Part shown: positions 23,683 through 36,205 of the stretch, piece by piece
Numbering within the stretch: position 1 is the first letter of the stretch
Layout: the number at the start of each line of letters is the position of its first letter
Source of the DNA: Saccopteryx bilineata
Taxonomy: Eukaryota > Chordata > Mammalia > Chiroptera > Emballonuridae
DNA length: 64,000 nucleotides
Reading direction: 5' to 3'
Assembly (NCBI RefSeq): GCF_036850765.1
Contig: NC_089493.1
Location: 16,741,632 to 16,805,631 of the forward strand
Position numbers and translations under genes: made by a program
The notes under the pieces: generated by a model
Databases searched by the model: none
Told to the model about the DNA's origin: nothing
What the model saw: only the letters and a program-made list of their open reading frames with translations

Positions 23683-24829
23683 ATTATCAGAGATAACTTT
23701 AATCGGAGACTTACCTATTTGGCAAGACAAACATCTAATTACCAAATATCTTCTCTTGTAATTGTCCTGTGAATTACCCTTCTCGAACCCTTTGAAGCCC
23801 TAATTTCCTATCTCATTCCTTAACTCAGGATGGCAAATAAGCTTTAACTGTCTAACTTGCTCTTCGGTGTCATATTTTCATAAGGCTCATATAAATATGT
23901 AATTAATTTTTTCCTCCTATTGATCTGTTTTATGTCAATTTGATTATTACACCAGCCGAGGAACCTAGAGCATAGAAGGAAAAAAATTTCCATTCCTATA
24001 GGAGCTCAGTTGTTAAATTGATGCACAATTTAAATGTATGCAGATACATTAAAAGTAATAGAGTAGTTAAGAATACTGAGATCTCACTGAGTGCTTTAAT
24101 ATAGTCAGAGAAAAGAATGTGGCAATCAGAAAAAAAAAGGAGCCTTCAATCGTGATTTGCAAAGGCAAATATCAGTAACATATGTCAAAGCACAATTGCA
24201 ACGTTTCTTCCAGAAAGAAAACCTTCACCAAAGTATTTATTGTGCTATTGGTAAATTATTCTGGAAGAGAAGGAAGCTACCTCTAGTTAATTCTGTTAAC
24301 ACCAGTAACATTCTTTTCATTGTAGGAAAATTTAATTATAACTGGATTGGCATCAGAACAGACGCATTTATATGATTAGCATAAGAAAGGTCCTAAGCAA
24401 AATTTGGTCTCATCTTTAGAACTTCCTATTGTGAATATAACAGATTATTTTGTTTAAAAAGTATGGGTCCATGTGGCAGCCAGCATATACTAACTAATAA
24501 ATTATGTCTTGGCTTCATATTTCAGTCTATGTGAACTTACTGGTTTGTGTTTCCCCCAGAAAGGAGTTGGTGTTCTTTATATAGACATATCAAATTTGTG
24601 AGCATGGAAATCTGAGCACTAGGTCTTGCTTGAAGTATATCCCTCAAGGTAGGTAAGCTGGGGTCTTCTAAAAGTATCCAGACCTAGCTAATTTCACATT
24701 ACCCTCAGCTTTATGGAAAATCTATTACAAGTGATTTGTTATTATTCAGTCACTTGGTTTTATAGTTTCTTAAAAAGTTGCTATTCCCAAACTTTTGTCA
24801 ATGACTAATCCTTAGTTCCTGACTTACCC

Positions 24830-25156
24830 GTTTACACTGTGATGTCTAAAAGCGTCTCTAAATTAACTGGTTTAGAACACAACTCTTGATCTACCCTCCA
24901 AATGCTCTAATGCCCTGTCTCCCCTATATTTCTTCCCATTAAGGTAAATGCCACCATTTCACTTCATTGTTCAAGCCTAAAAGCTAGACGTCTGTCCTTG
25001 ATTTCTCCCTGACCCTTAAAACAAACCATCACAGCAGTTCCTCTCAACTCATCATTCCAAACATCGATCAAATGCATTTATTCCCTCCATTACCATCCCA
25101 ATCAGGTCTTACTTTTATCTCTACTAACTGACCTGTTAGTCTTCATTGTCCCTCTA
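24830..25156 (+). mobile_element. L2 LINE, first part (split by an MLT1 LTR)
   Basis: Plus-strand L2 phrases include GTCCTTGATTTCTCCCTGAC, CAAACCATCACAGCAGTTCC, AAATGCCACCATTTCACTTC and CTAACTGACCTGTTAGTCTT. The sequence continues at 25539 on the other side of the LTR. Confidence 0.7.
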
Positions 25157-25538
25157 TGTTATAGACTGATTGTTTCTGTCCCTGCCCCCAAATTCATACA
25201 CTGAAATTCTAACCCTCAACATGATGGTGTTAGAAAGTGGAGATTTTGGAAAGCAATTGGATGACAAGGGTGGAGCCTTTATAAATAGAATTAGTGCCCC
25301 TGTAAAAAGAGACCTCAGAGAGCTTGTTTCCTCTCTCCCTGCTTTCCACAATGTGAGAAGGCAGCAAGAATCTGACCATGTACAAGTTAGAAATAGGGGG
25401 CTTACAGAAACCCAATCATGCCAGCACCCTGATAACAGATATTGCAGCCTCTGGACCTGTGAAAAGTACCTTTTCTTGTTGCTGTTGTTTAAGCCACCCA
25501 GGTTATAGTATTCTATTATAGCAGCTCAGACTAAGACA
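25157..25538 (+). mobile_element. MLT1-type MaLR solo LTR inserted into L2
   Basis: Runs from TGTTATAGACTGATTGTTTC to CAGACTAAGACA (382 bp). Diagnostic phrases: CAAATTCATACACTGAAATT, ATGATGGTGTTAGAAAGTGG, GAATTAGTGCCCCTGTAAAA, CACAATGTGAGAAGGCAGCA, CAGCCTCTGGACCTGTGAAA, GTTTAAGCCACCCAGGTTAT and TCTATTATAGCAGCTCAGAC. With L2 on both sides and no internal region, it is a solo LTR. Flanking 5-mers CTCTA and TTCGC no longer match well. Confidence 0.9.
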
Positions 25539-25995
25539 TTCGCCTAATGAATTTCTACCCAGCACTTCAGGTAGTCTTTTAAAACTGTGAATTGGCTCAT
25601 GCCATTATCATGCTTCTAAAATAAAATCCATACTCAGTGTGATGATTTATGAAGTAATTTAAGATCTGCCCTCAGATGGCATCTGTAACCTCAGCATACC
25701 CTCTTGTCCACAGGACTCCAGATCCACATTGTTTCTGCTTCTTTTCTCTTTAGTTCTCTCTTTTTTGTGCTTGTTGACTCTCTGCTGGGAATTCCTTTCC
25801 CCCAGATCTTTCCTGAAACTCAGTTCTGACTGTTAAGTATCACCTCTTGAATGGTTTTTCTTAATAAGCTAATCTTGTAACCGCACAGAAATTCTTTTGA
25901 AGAGTACCTCATCATTACCTAGTAGATTCTCATTTGCTTCTCTCCATTAAAACAGGGATGCTATTGAACATAACTGTTCTCTCCCTACCAGAGGC
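25539..25995 (+). mobile_element. L2 LINE, second part
   Basis: Continues L2: TGTGAATTGGCTCATGCCAT, AAAATCCATACTCAGTGTGA, GGACTCCAGATCCACATTGT, GGGAATTCCTTTCCCCCAGA and AGTATCACCTCTTGAATGG. The order matches the 3' half of L2 ('aatgtcacctcct' and onward). Confidence 0.75.
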
Positions 25996-28900
25996 AAAAA
26001 CATGGCAGGATTTGTTCAAGACATGGATTTCATAAGGAATGTAGATCAAATGATTCAGGAGAAAAATATTTATCTAAAATAATATAGTCTAGTGCTTTTT
26101 TTTTCTTCAAAATCTGGCCTCCTATGTATGGGTAATTAAATTTGACCACAGACCTTAACTGATAAATAATAAAATTAGAACTGAAGCAACTTTTCTAACA
26201 TTATGCTGCTTGTTCAATAGCACTATCTCTTTAGAAACACACATGAAAGTTACAGAGCTTTCACTAATTTTACTTTGCATTTATACTTCATCTATTTCTA
26301 TATACAATAGGGGTTTGAAATGGCTAATAAGAATTAAACGTAAATAAACCAGCACTTATGTGAGACATAGACACACCTTTTCTATGTAATTAAGGGATTA
26401 TTTTATCTTGTGCCACTTTTTAAAGAAAATGGAGTAACAATTGTTCTAAACTGTGCTTCTGCAATAGACTAATATTGTCTAAGTGAGCATTTCCTACTCA
26501 AACACAATTTTATCTTGTTTATTAACGTGGTATTTTTATTTTGTCTTTAATGAACTAAATACATACTTGAGGAAACATTATGCACTTAATTGAGTTTCTC
26601 ATAGATAATTTTGTATTATATTTAACAAAATGTCCAATATACTGTGGCCTTTCACCACCATATTCCAGAATTCACTTCATTTTTCTAGATTTAACCTCTG
26701 ACAAGAGAAACAGTTACTCAGGAAACCTAGGGACACCATTCATGCCCACATCACATCAGTGGCTTCATCCTAAATAGTCCAACACAAGAATGGGATTTGG
26801 CCAGGAGATGATAAAAACATAGCAAACCATAGTAATCTTGTTCCTTTCATGTCTGTGACAAAAATGAAGAGAAATCTTAAAACCAACATATACTCCCGGC
26901 ACTCTCGTTCTAATTTTTCTGTTTTTCTCTTTGGTAATCCAAACTACAACTCATAGTTTAATGATTTGTGTTTGTTTTTTTCCCTTGGCAATCCACTTTT
27001 ATTTTCTTCTTCTAAACATTTACCTTGTCAGAGCTTGGATTAATGAAGCCCATTTTAAAGATCTTGCTGCCAAAAAACGACTAAAAACAATTGACTCCCT
27101 CAAAATACTCTGTCAGTCACAGTCTAGCCTCCCCCGCAGGTCCCATGGCTCTGCGCCCTGCGAATGTTCTATGTAGGTACCAGTTGGGTCTGATATTTTG
27201 ACTCATAAATTAGACAGTTGTCTCCACGTCCACTAGTTTTTGGTTAATCAAATGTCTTCATCTTGAGTCCTCAAAGTCATGAATGGTTTAGTTTTTGAAG
27301 AATCCCTTGCCCACTGAACTGAATCCAGTTTAGAGTTCGGAGAGTACAGTGCAAAAAGGAGGTCAAATACACTTGACTCTTTCAAGTGTGAACTTTGTGT
27401 CTTCCAAACAACTGGTTCAGAGGCGAGGTCCGAAGAAGCTCCATTTGGTTCCCTCTCTTGTTGTGCTACATTATCAGTGGAGGTCTCATAAAGTTACAAA
27501 TGACAATTCATCATGGCAAAGTTAAGAAGCATTTCTGTAAATGATGTATTTTACCTACCCCAGGTTTTTTTTTCTGAAAAGTGAAAAATTAATTGCAGCC
27601 TCGAATAATGTTCAGATAATAAGTGTTTCTGTTTATGCAAGTATGTGGTGCTGCTTGTTAAAAAAAACAAAAAACAAAACCATGTATTTGCAGGTCATCT
27701 ACTAAGTTTGATGAAGTTTTTTATTATTAATAAATAGTTCACAGTGGCAACAGTATAAAAACAAAACCAGCAACCAGAAAGAAGGCTTTTGTAGTTCCTC
27801 TGAATATGTTCCTTCTAACTGTCATAACAAACTTTAATTTTTTAGAAATGAAAAAAATGTTCAGTTGGAAAGCCAAAAAAAGAGTGTTTTTGTTTCATAG
27901 CTATGCAAATATATTTGCAGAAGCTGGATGACATTGCAGCGTGTCCATCAATGTTCCACTTCTCATTTATCATTACTAAGAGGAAAACACAACCTGCTCT
28001 GAATGCTTAACTCTCCATAGCCCCTGCTTTCTGAAATCTTAAAGCACCTTGAGCTGCATGTATGACACCTTCTTCTGTGCTGTTAGGTTTTGGGACAGAT
28101 GAAATCACATATATTAGGATACTAAGTTTTAAAGGATATTTAGTTCATCTTTGTGCCAAATCCCCATGAAATCGCCCCGCTCAATAAGAATGTTTTTAAC
28201 ACATAAACCTTTGAAATCAACTCACTTTGGAGAGTATGCATCTTCAAAGGGGGCAGGTGCACAAGCTCTACATATGGAGTCAGCCATTGGCATTTTTTTT
28301 ACTCATTCAATTGCTATACAGTATGTGAGCTTCAGAACATATGCTGAGATTTACTATTTTTCAAGCCATCAGCAATTTTCTAGATGCTATTTTCAAGTTT
28401 CTTAGGGACAGACAATAAAAGCAAAAGAATAAAAAGTAAAAAAAAAAAAGAGTTACATAGAGCAGATAATGGTGGGTATTTATTCAGAGCCGTGTCTCAC
28501 AGCTCCTTGCCTTGTGGTGGAATGAATTTCAATGATTCAGTTTTTTTTCTGAGCCACGTGTATGCAACCATGCTTCCTGAGATTACGTTAATTGACCAAA
28601 AACTAATGTAAGCAGAGTGAAGAATTAACAGAGTTTTAAAATTATTTTATGTATTAGTAGTGGGTAGTTAATTTAGAACTCAATTTTCATACATAAGTGA
28701 AGAGAGAAATATGTTTTTTTCTGAATCTTCTGAGTGTATAGAGTGAGAGGTATGTATTAATATAGTCGGTAAAGATATAGTTACATTAAGTGTCAGATTA
28801 TCTCTGATGGGAATTTATATCTTTCACATAAATTAATGGCCATTCCAAATGTGTAATGCTGTGAATATAGTTTTTAGCGAATAACTTGAAATGACATGGA

Positions 28901-30116
28901 AAGGACACAGTTTAAATATGTATATTATCTAATTATATTATATATAAGATTATATATATTTATATTATATATACACACTTGCACACACAAACATGCACAC
29001 ATATACACGTATGTATAACCTGAATTCTATATTTTATATAATATATGTTATATGTTATAAAATGCAGAGTATGAGATATAAAATTGTAAGAGCTTATAGT
29101 CAGTAAGTGGGAAAAAATCTATTATATTCTTTTAGAGCAAGAAAATACCATTCTTTTGACATTGATCATGTGTTGGGGGGTGGAGATAATTAAGGAAAAA
29201 TGAAAAATACCCTGCAATTAAAGAGACAGTTTTTTTTGGCTGACATGATTTATACAAAAAAGTAGGTCGTAAGTGTAGTGTGCATCTTACAATTTCAATC
29301 AGAAAGGATAGTGTGTGGTTTAGTATCAATCAAGATTAAAGGTAACACATTCCTCACATTAATAAAAAATATTGCTTTATTCCACAGATTGCTGTCTGTC
29401 TACTTTATGATCTGCTATGCTAATAGTGGTAGCACTGGCTACTGTTTTGGGTACAAGGTTTTGTTGAAAATGTGTACAGACAGAACCAGAGGAAGAATTG
29501 GGCTTTTTCTTAAAAAAAAAGTCTATAACACTAATACTACAAAAGGTTCTAGATTATAAGGATATTGCCATTGCATGGCAACTGTTTAAATAAGCTGCAA
29601 AAGGAAACATATGGATTGGGAAGCGTGTTCTCCTCCAGTGCTGTGTGAAGCAGTAGATATGAAGTAAAAGACAGAAGAATACAGGACCCTCATTGACATC
29701 TCAGCAGATGGAAAACTAGAGCAAATATTTACCAGAATTCCCCAACAGAAACTTCATGTGAGCTAAAGAAAGATATGACTACATACATTACTTAAGATTT
29801 TCTAGTAGCCAATAAAAAAGTTTTTAAAAAGTAAATGAATTTTAATGATGTAGTCTATTTATATATACCCAACATATCATTTTCAAATATAATCAATATA
29901 AATCATTGAGGTATGTATATTAAGTTTTACAAATCAAGTCTTGAAAATCTAGAGTGTACTTTACACTTAGACTCTACTTGCATTTGACTAGAGAATTTCA
30001 AGCCCAATAGACAGATGTTGCTAATAGCTTCCCAAATGGGACTGTTCTGCTTTACAAACCCACCCATAGTTAGTTTGCAAGAAGGAAAGCTGATGCCATT
30101 CATTTACTGGAATATT
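25996..30116. other. Long stretch without recognised genes or repeats
   Basis: This is the longest block with little recognisable transposon sequence. The part from about 26880 to 28110 has a more balanced composition. The 81-codon frame at 26931-27176 there has no known motif, although TTTACCTTGTCAG near 27020 could pass for a splice acceptor. An AT-rich microsatellite lies at about 28920-28975. It could be ordinary unique sequence or hold conserved non-coding DNA, which cannot be judged from one genome. Confidence 0.5.
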
Positions 30117-30130
30117 ATCATCAGTTTCTA

Positions 30131-30576
30131 TATTTATATATATATACATATATATATATATGTGTATATATATATATATATATATTTTTTTTTTTTTTGG
30201 TATTTTTCTGAAGCTGGAAACGGGGAGAGACAGTCAGAGACTCCCGCATGAGCCCGACTGGGATTCACCCGGCACGCCCACCAGGGGCAACGCTCTTCCC
30301 ACCAGGGGGCGATGCTCTGCCCCTCCGGGGCATCGCTCTGCCTCGACCAGAGACACTCTAGTGCCTGGGGCAGAGGCCAAGGAACCATCCCCAGCGCCTG
30401 GGCCATCTTTGCTCCAATGGAGCCTTGGCTGCGGGAGGGGAAGAGAGAGACAGAGAGGAAGGAGGGGGGGTGGAGAAGCAAATGGGTGCTTCTCCTATGT
30501 GCCCTGGCTGGGAATCGAACCCGGGTCCCCCGCATGCCAGGCCGACGCTCAACCGATGAGCCAACCGGCCAGGGCC
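30131..30576 (-). mobile_element. Young complex bat SINE (type A), tail grown into a (TA)n microsatellite
   Basis: Full-length minus-strand copy: head GGCCCTGGCCGGTTGGCTCA, box-B-like GGTTCGATTCC, body GAGCAAAGATGGCCCAGGCG and 3' CAGCTTCAGAAAAATAC. The tail (plus strand 30131-30200) has turned into a TA/TG-rich microsatellite plus a T run. A perfect 14-bp direct repeat ATCATCAGTTTCTA brackets it (30117-30130 and 30577-30590). Little decay in the head suggests a recent insertion. Its GC-rich body creates several spurious long open frames. Confidence 0.95.
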
Positions 30577-30590
30577 ATCATCAGTTTCTA

Positions 30591-31186
30591 GGAAACACAT
30601 CTAGTTAGAGAATGCAAGGAAGAGACTCATGCTGATGCCTGCCTTTTCTCGTTTGCGGAGGAGGCCCTCAAACTGAAGAACAGGAGATATGGGAGAGTGT
30701 TAAGTTTGTATTCTAAAGAATGCAAGCTGCGCATTGAGGTTAGAGATATGTAAGGAACCTTAAAACAGGAGACAGTTACGGAATCTGTGTGCTCTATTGA
30801 GTTATCCTGTGGTCCAGTGTTTTCTGTTAAACTCTCCATCTTGGTGACTGCTGACAGATTTCTTGAGGTCCAGATGTCTCACTGGCAATCACATCAAAGA
30901 AACATCAAAGAAACATCCTGTATGAGGCACTGCTCTTATGTAACTCTGAAGAAAAGGGTCATGGGAGGGTAAGCAGATGACCAGTTTGCTTATTATACCA
31001 GTACAATTATTCAAAGTTCTTCCTTTTATTAACAAATGTGTACTGGTTTGAAAGAGAAATTATACATTCACTTCATGAAGCAAACCCAAAAGTGAAGACT
31101 AGGGACCATAGGAATCCCATGCCCAGTAATGAGTCAGCGAAGAGAGATGCATTCCCAAGAGCAGCAGGGATGGGAAAATGTGGATT

Positions 31187-31240
<54 letters not shown>

Positions 31241-32479
31241 ACTCCTTTAGGAACAATCGGATAAAAAGAAGAAACTAAGCTGCATTTGTACTTAATATGA
31301 TTTCTTTCAAATAAAAATATTTTTTCTCTCCCTGTGGCTCTACTTTTCTATATAATTTTGTCTCTATTTGAATCCTAAAATTTCTATCACCATTAATAAA
31401 ACTGAGGAGTTTAATTAAGGTCACATATTAACACCCGAGCTGTTTCTTGCTCTATCTAGAGATTTCATTAAATTACCAGGCTTGTGTATTCTGAACTTAC
31501 CCTTTTAAAATATATTTGTAATAAACAGCTCTAGATAGGATGGTTTATTATGATTTTCATGGTGTATCCTATTTCCCCTTAATAATTATGATTACTTCTT
31601 TATAGTACTGACCTTTATATGGTATGAGCTTTAGGGGAAGTATTAAGTTTCCAATTAACTTTGAATGTGATTAGAGTTTTATAAATGAAGAATGATTTAG
31701 GTGCAAATTCATGACATGTAAAAGTTTATAGTTAACTGTGTGCTAAAGTAGAAAACCTAGCTATCTGGAAAATATTTGTTTATAGAGGAACATAAACAGC
31801 TTGCATTAGGGAAAATTATAAGAATGTGGGGAATGATCAGAATGTATCTAATGCATTTATATGTGGACATAAAAAATGCAATTTATTATATTGATTTTCA
31901 GCTATCAAAGATACAGCAATTATGGTAACTTTACCTTTCTTAAGACATCTTAGCAAGATTGCTTTATTTTATTGTGTATTTGTAGTAACTTCTTGAGTCA
32001 AGGTGCCTTAAATTTTATGATACTTTTCTTTTATCTTTTTTTGTTAAAACCATCAAAAAAATCTTCATTGCTTATATTTTTTTAAAAAACAATAATTTAA
32101 TGATAAGAGATTCATGGTATGCAATGATAGTATGTAGATAGCAATACATAGTTTAATTTTATTTATTTTAACTATTTATTTATTTTATTTATTTATTTTA
32201 ACTATTCAGGATTGTTAAGTTTATTGAGTTAAATTAAATGGCATTCTAAAAATCATATCTTTTACAACTTGCAAGAATGCACACATGCTTCATAAATCTA
32301 AATAGTTAGCAAAATATTTCTTAGTAAATATACAGTCTTAACAATTTGATAGATATACAGTATCTTTTAATATGAATAAATCATACGGACACTACTGATG
32401 GTAGACAGGATGCTGCTAAGGCGTTTTATCAATATTACTTTTATATCAAAGTTTTTAATATGAGTTTTTAAAATATTTA
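30591..32479. other. Unassigned AT-rich DNA with microsatellites
   Basis: A (CA)n run lies at 31191-31237 and a (TTTA)n-like run at 32155-32210. A possible direct repeat ACATCAAAGAA occurs twice at 30892-30913. No gene was recognised. Confidence 0.5.
31191..31237. repeat. (CA)n microsatellite
   Basis: Perfect CA run of about 47 bases. Confidence 0.95.
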
Positions 32480-33190
32480 TAAATATAGATAGAATAGCAT
32501 GATGAATCTCAACCTGAGATTAAAAAATTACCAATATTTTGATATATTTGCTTCATCTTTTATATTTTCTTTGTTGAAATGATCCTTTAAATAATTCTTA
32601 GATAATTCACTCTTAAATATTTCAGAATACATACCTGAAAAATAATATTTTCCTCAATGACGACAATATGGTGATCACACCCTAAAACTTGCATGTAAAA
32701 TATTTTTTGTACCGTCACAATACATCTAACAAAATTACTTCAGCATTTTAATATCAGCACTATTGAGGCCATGATCACCCCACACCTCTTCCACCATTTG
32801 ATTGTTCTAGTCAGGATCTAACTGATGTGTGAAGATTTCATTTAGATGACCTTTTTTCTTTTTTATGGGTGGGACCTTGTTGCTATTCCTGTTGAGTACT
32901 ACTGACTGCATACTTTTAACATCTTTTACCATCATTCTCTATCCCATGTATTTTCTACAAATTGGGATTTAAATCTAGAGTCAAGTTTATTTTGGTAAAA
33001 CTACATCACGGGTTGTTACCATGAGGTAAAATATTAAATGTTATGGATGTTGTGTGAGGTTGTCCGTCTGTGTATGTTATAACTTCTTTTTGAGGTGTTA
33101 TCATGCATTGGTGAATTTTGGATAGACATATAAACCCTTTAGGGTATTGGAAAATGTTATGTTAAGTCTTCATGTCTTTTATTAGCTAAA
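32480..33190 (-). mobile_element. Old L1 3' UTR, antisense
   Basis: AATATTTCAGAATACATACC, then TGGTGATCACACCCTAAAAC, TCAGCATTTTAATATCAGCA, TTCTAGTCAGGATCTAACTG and TTTTGGTAAAACTACATC follow the antisense 3' UTR of old L1 families, heavily diverged. Confidence 0.55.
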
Positions 33191-33479
33191 GTACTTATTT
33201 TAAGATAAATTTTCTCTTTCCCATTATTTACTTGTATGAAGTACAATTTATATAAAGAAAATAAATGTTTTATGTCTGTTTTTATAAAAACTTAGGTTTT
33301 GAAGTAATAATTTTATTTTTTATCTCCAAAGTTTATCAGTGATTTTAAAACTCATATAAAGGTTTTAATGTATTATAACTATTATGATCTTTGAAGCATG
33401 AAGTGTTACATTTTTGCCAGCTGATAGTGTTTTCAGACTTTCCTGAGTACTATCAAATTCCATCAGAATATAAATAAAA

Positions 33480-34044
33480 ACTTATTTTCAACTCCATTTA
33501 TGAACCTCCAATAACCTTTATATCAAAATCTGATAAAAAATTTAGAGAGCATAAAATTACAAATCACTGTGCCTGTGCACATAGATAAAAATTCTTTTCA
33601 AAAAATTAGCTTTCCAATCATCAATATATAAGTAGCTACTACATTGTGAACAGACAGAACTTACTTCAGAAACACAAAGGTGGTTTAACATAAAAAATTA
33701 GGAGAAATAACATGATCATGAAAATAATCATTGGGTGAAATTCAGCATTTACTCATGAAAAAACGGTTAGCTAGCTAAGAATAAAAGACATTTTTGTCTA
33801 TCTATTAAAGAACACCCACCCACAAGGAGCCTATATCTAACAGCATGAGTAAGGGTGAAAAATTTAACACATCTTGCCTACATTTGGAAAAAATGCAAGA
33901 ACCTCTTCCTGCATCATTTCTATTCAGTTTTGTATAGAAAATAATATCTAAGGAAATAAAACAAGGAAAAAGTATACATTTAGGAAAGGGCAAACTCATC
34001 ATGCACAATTGGCATGACTATTTACATTAAAATTCAATGGTATA
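33480..34044 (+). pseudogene. Old L1 ORF2 fragment, part 1 (RT/thumb side)
   Basis: Plus-strand sequence resembles the part of L1 ORF2 just past the reverse transcriptase 'fingers'. The conceptual reading near 33660 contains KHKGGLT and RRNNMIM, and ATAATCATTGGGTGAAATTC corresponds to the 'host-like' segment after it. It has many stops and gaps. The SINE at 34045-34411 interrupts the element and the fragment continues at 34412. Confidence 0.55.
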
Positions 34045-34411
34045 GCCCTGTTTAGTTGGCTCAGAGGTAAAGTGTCAGCCTGGTGTGCGCAAGTCCTGGG
34101 TTCGATGATTCCTGGCCAGGGCACACAGAAGAAGCACTCATCTGCTTCCCCACCCCTGCCTCTACTTTATCTCTCTCTTCCCCTCCCACAGCCAAGGCTC
34201 TATTGAAGCAAGTTGGCCCGGGCACTGAGGATGGCTCCATGACCTCCACCTCAGGTGCTAGAATGGCTCTGATTGCAGAAAAGCAACACCCAAGAGGGGC
34301 TGAGCATCGCCCCATAGTGGGCATGCTGGGTGGATCCCAGTTGGGCGCATGCGGGAGTCTTGTCTGTCTGGCTCTCTCCCACTTCTCACTTTGGAAAAAT
34401 GCAACAACAAA
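34045..34411 (+). mobile_element. Complex bat SINE (type A) inserted in the old L1
   Basis: Plus-strand head GCCCTGTTTAGTTGGCTCAG, box-B-like GGTTCGATGATTCC, GGCCAGGGCACACAGAAG, body CCAAGGCTCTATTGAAGCAA and 3' TTTGGAAAAATGCAACAACA. A perfect direct repeat AAAATTCAATGGTATAG lies on both sides (34029-34045 and 34412-34428). The body is more diverged than that of 30131-30576. Confidence 0.93.
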
Positions 34412-36205
34412 AAAATTCAATGGTATAGAGAAAAATCAACTATGTATAACCTATATGTAATTTTTAAACAAGATTACAAATATACATTGATTATAATCCT
34501 AGCTACTAGTAAGAAGCAACTGGTAACAATATTTAAAAATCCATTTACAATAGCATCAAAAGGCATAAAATATTAAGAAATAATTTTATTTTAAAATTCA
34601 AGACTATGATAGTTCAAATTTTATTTTAAAAATATGGGAAAAATAAAATAAGACCTAAATGCAAATTGAGACTCATACTGTTAAGATGATAATTTTTCCA
34701 AATTTGATTTGTCGTTTTAACATTAATTCATTTAAAATCGTAGGAAGTTTTTTGTTGTTGTTGTTGATAATGACAAATAGATTCACAATTATTTAAAATA
34801 GAAAAAACCTAAAATATCAAAGAACAATCACTTAAAAGACAACCAGAATATAAATTTAATTTATTTTATATCACAGTAATTAAAATGATGTAACTTTGGT
34901 ATTATATTATTGAAACAAAATAGAGTCCAGAAGTTGACCCACACTTAAGTGGTAAGTTGATCTTTAGGAAGGTATCAAAAATGAAACGATGTAAAATGTT
35001 ATTTTCAAAATATAGTGCTGGAACAACTGGATAATATTTTGAAGATAGAAAAGAAAGAATTCCATATGCTACCTTAAACCATATATAAAAATAAAATTGA
35101 TATTGGATATAAACAAGTGTAAAGTCTAAAACTAAAATTTTTTTTAGAATAAAATATAGAAGAATATATCCACAGGCTTGCATTCATGCAAAATTTTATA
35201 ATGACTCACAAAAACAGAAACTATAAAAAATTGATAAATTGGTCTTAATTAAATTGAGGATTTTCTGTTCATTAAATTATGCCCTTAAGAGTTACAAAAG
35301 ATGAGGCATATAGTAAAAGAAAATATTTTTAATATATGTTCTGACAAGGAACATACATCCATATTATATAAAGAACAATTAAAACTTAATAAAAAGTTAA
35401 ATAGCATAATAAAAATAAATGTACAAAAATTTGAAAAAGGCCTTTACAAATATGATAACGTTTTAAGATTTTAAAAAGTATTGTACTTAGCACCATTAAT
35501 CATCAAAAAAAATGCCACTTAAACAATAGAGATTCCATTCTCCAGCCTCTAAAAGGAATAAATTAAAAACAGTAATGTCAAGTTTTAATGAAGATATGGA
35601 ACACTTGAAGTTCTCATACATCATTGGAATTAGAAGAATAGTATATAAAAATTTGAAATACCAGTTTGGTAATCTTTAACCAAAAAAATGTCACACATAT
35701 TCCTTCCCTAGGATTCCAAAATTCTGCTCCTAGCTATTTACTCAGGAGAAATGAAACATGTTCCTAAAATGATTTCTACAAGAATACTCATAAGAAGCTT
35801 TGTTTATAAAGGTCCCAAACTGAAAATAATGCAAATGATCATAAAGACAGAAATAGGCCAATTGTGCCATACTTATTAAGTGGACTATAACCTAGTAAAA
35901 AAGTAATGTATTATTACTTCTATACTGACAACATAAATGGTTCTCATTAACACAATATTTACAAAGAAAGTTAAACCCAAACAATATGGGCTATATGGCT
36001 TCATTTGTATGAATTTTTAAAATATGGATAGCTCATCTATAGTGACAACAGCCGTAAAAGTGGTTGTCTTTAATTAGGACAGCTGATTAACTAGAAAATA
36101 CTTAGAAAATTGTCTCTGATTATGGAAATTTCTAAATCATATTTGGGTATGTATGTATTTCAACACATGTAAGTTCTCAATGAAAAGTCATGTAATAGAA
36201 ACTAA
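34412..36205 (+). pseudogene. Old L1 ORF2 3' part and 3' UTR, part 2
   Basis: The element resumes after the SINE. Recognisable steps include GTGCTGGAACAACTGGATAA ('AGTTG' region), AAACCATATATAAAAATAAA, AGATGAGGCATATAGT, TTCCAAAATTCTGCTCCTAG, ATTTACTCAGGAGAAATGAA, AGGTCCCAAACTGAAAATAA, ATGGGCTATATGGCTTCATT and AATTGTCTCTGATTATGGAA. These track the ORF2 C-terminal region into the 3' UTR of an old mammalian L1. No intact frame remains. Confidence 0.7.

Larger units (their letters stand above)
22331..24829. other. Unassigned AT-rich DNA with two simple repeats
   Basis: A homopolymer of 29 A residues lies at 22600-22628 and a (GA)n run at 23639-23680. No gene or interspersed family was recognised around either. 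Confidence 0.5.

Noticed and set aside
26931..27176. 81-codon frame after an acceptor-like TTTACCTTGTCAG
   Set aside because: The frame begins upstream of the acceptor-like site in low-complexity sequence, and no donor site or partner exon could be supported.
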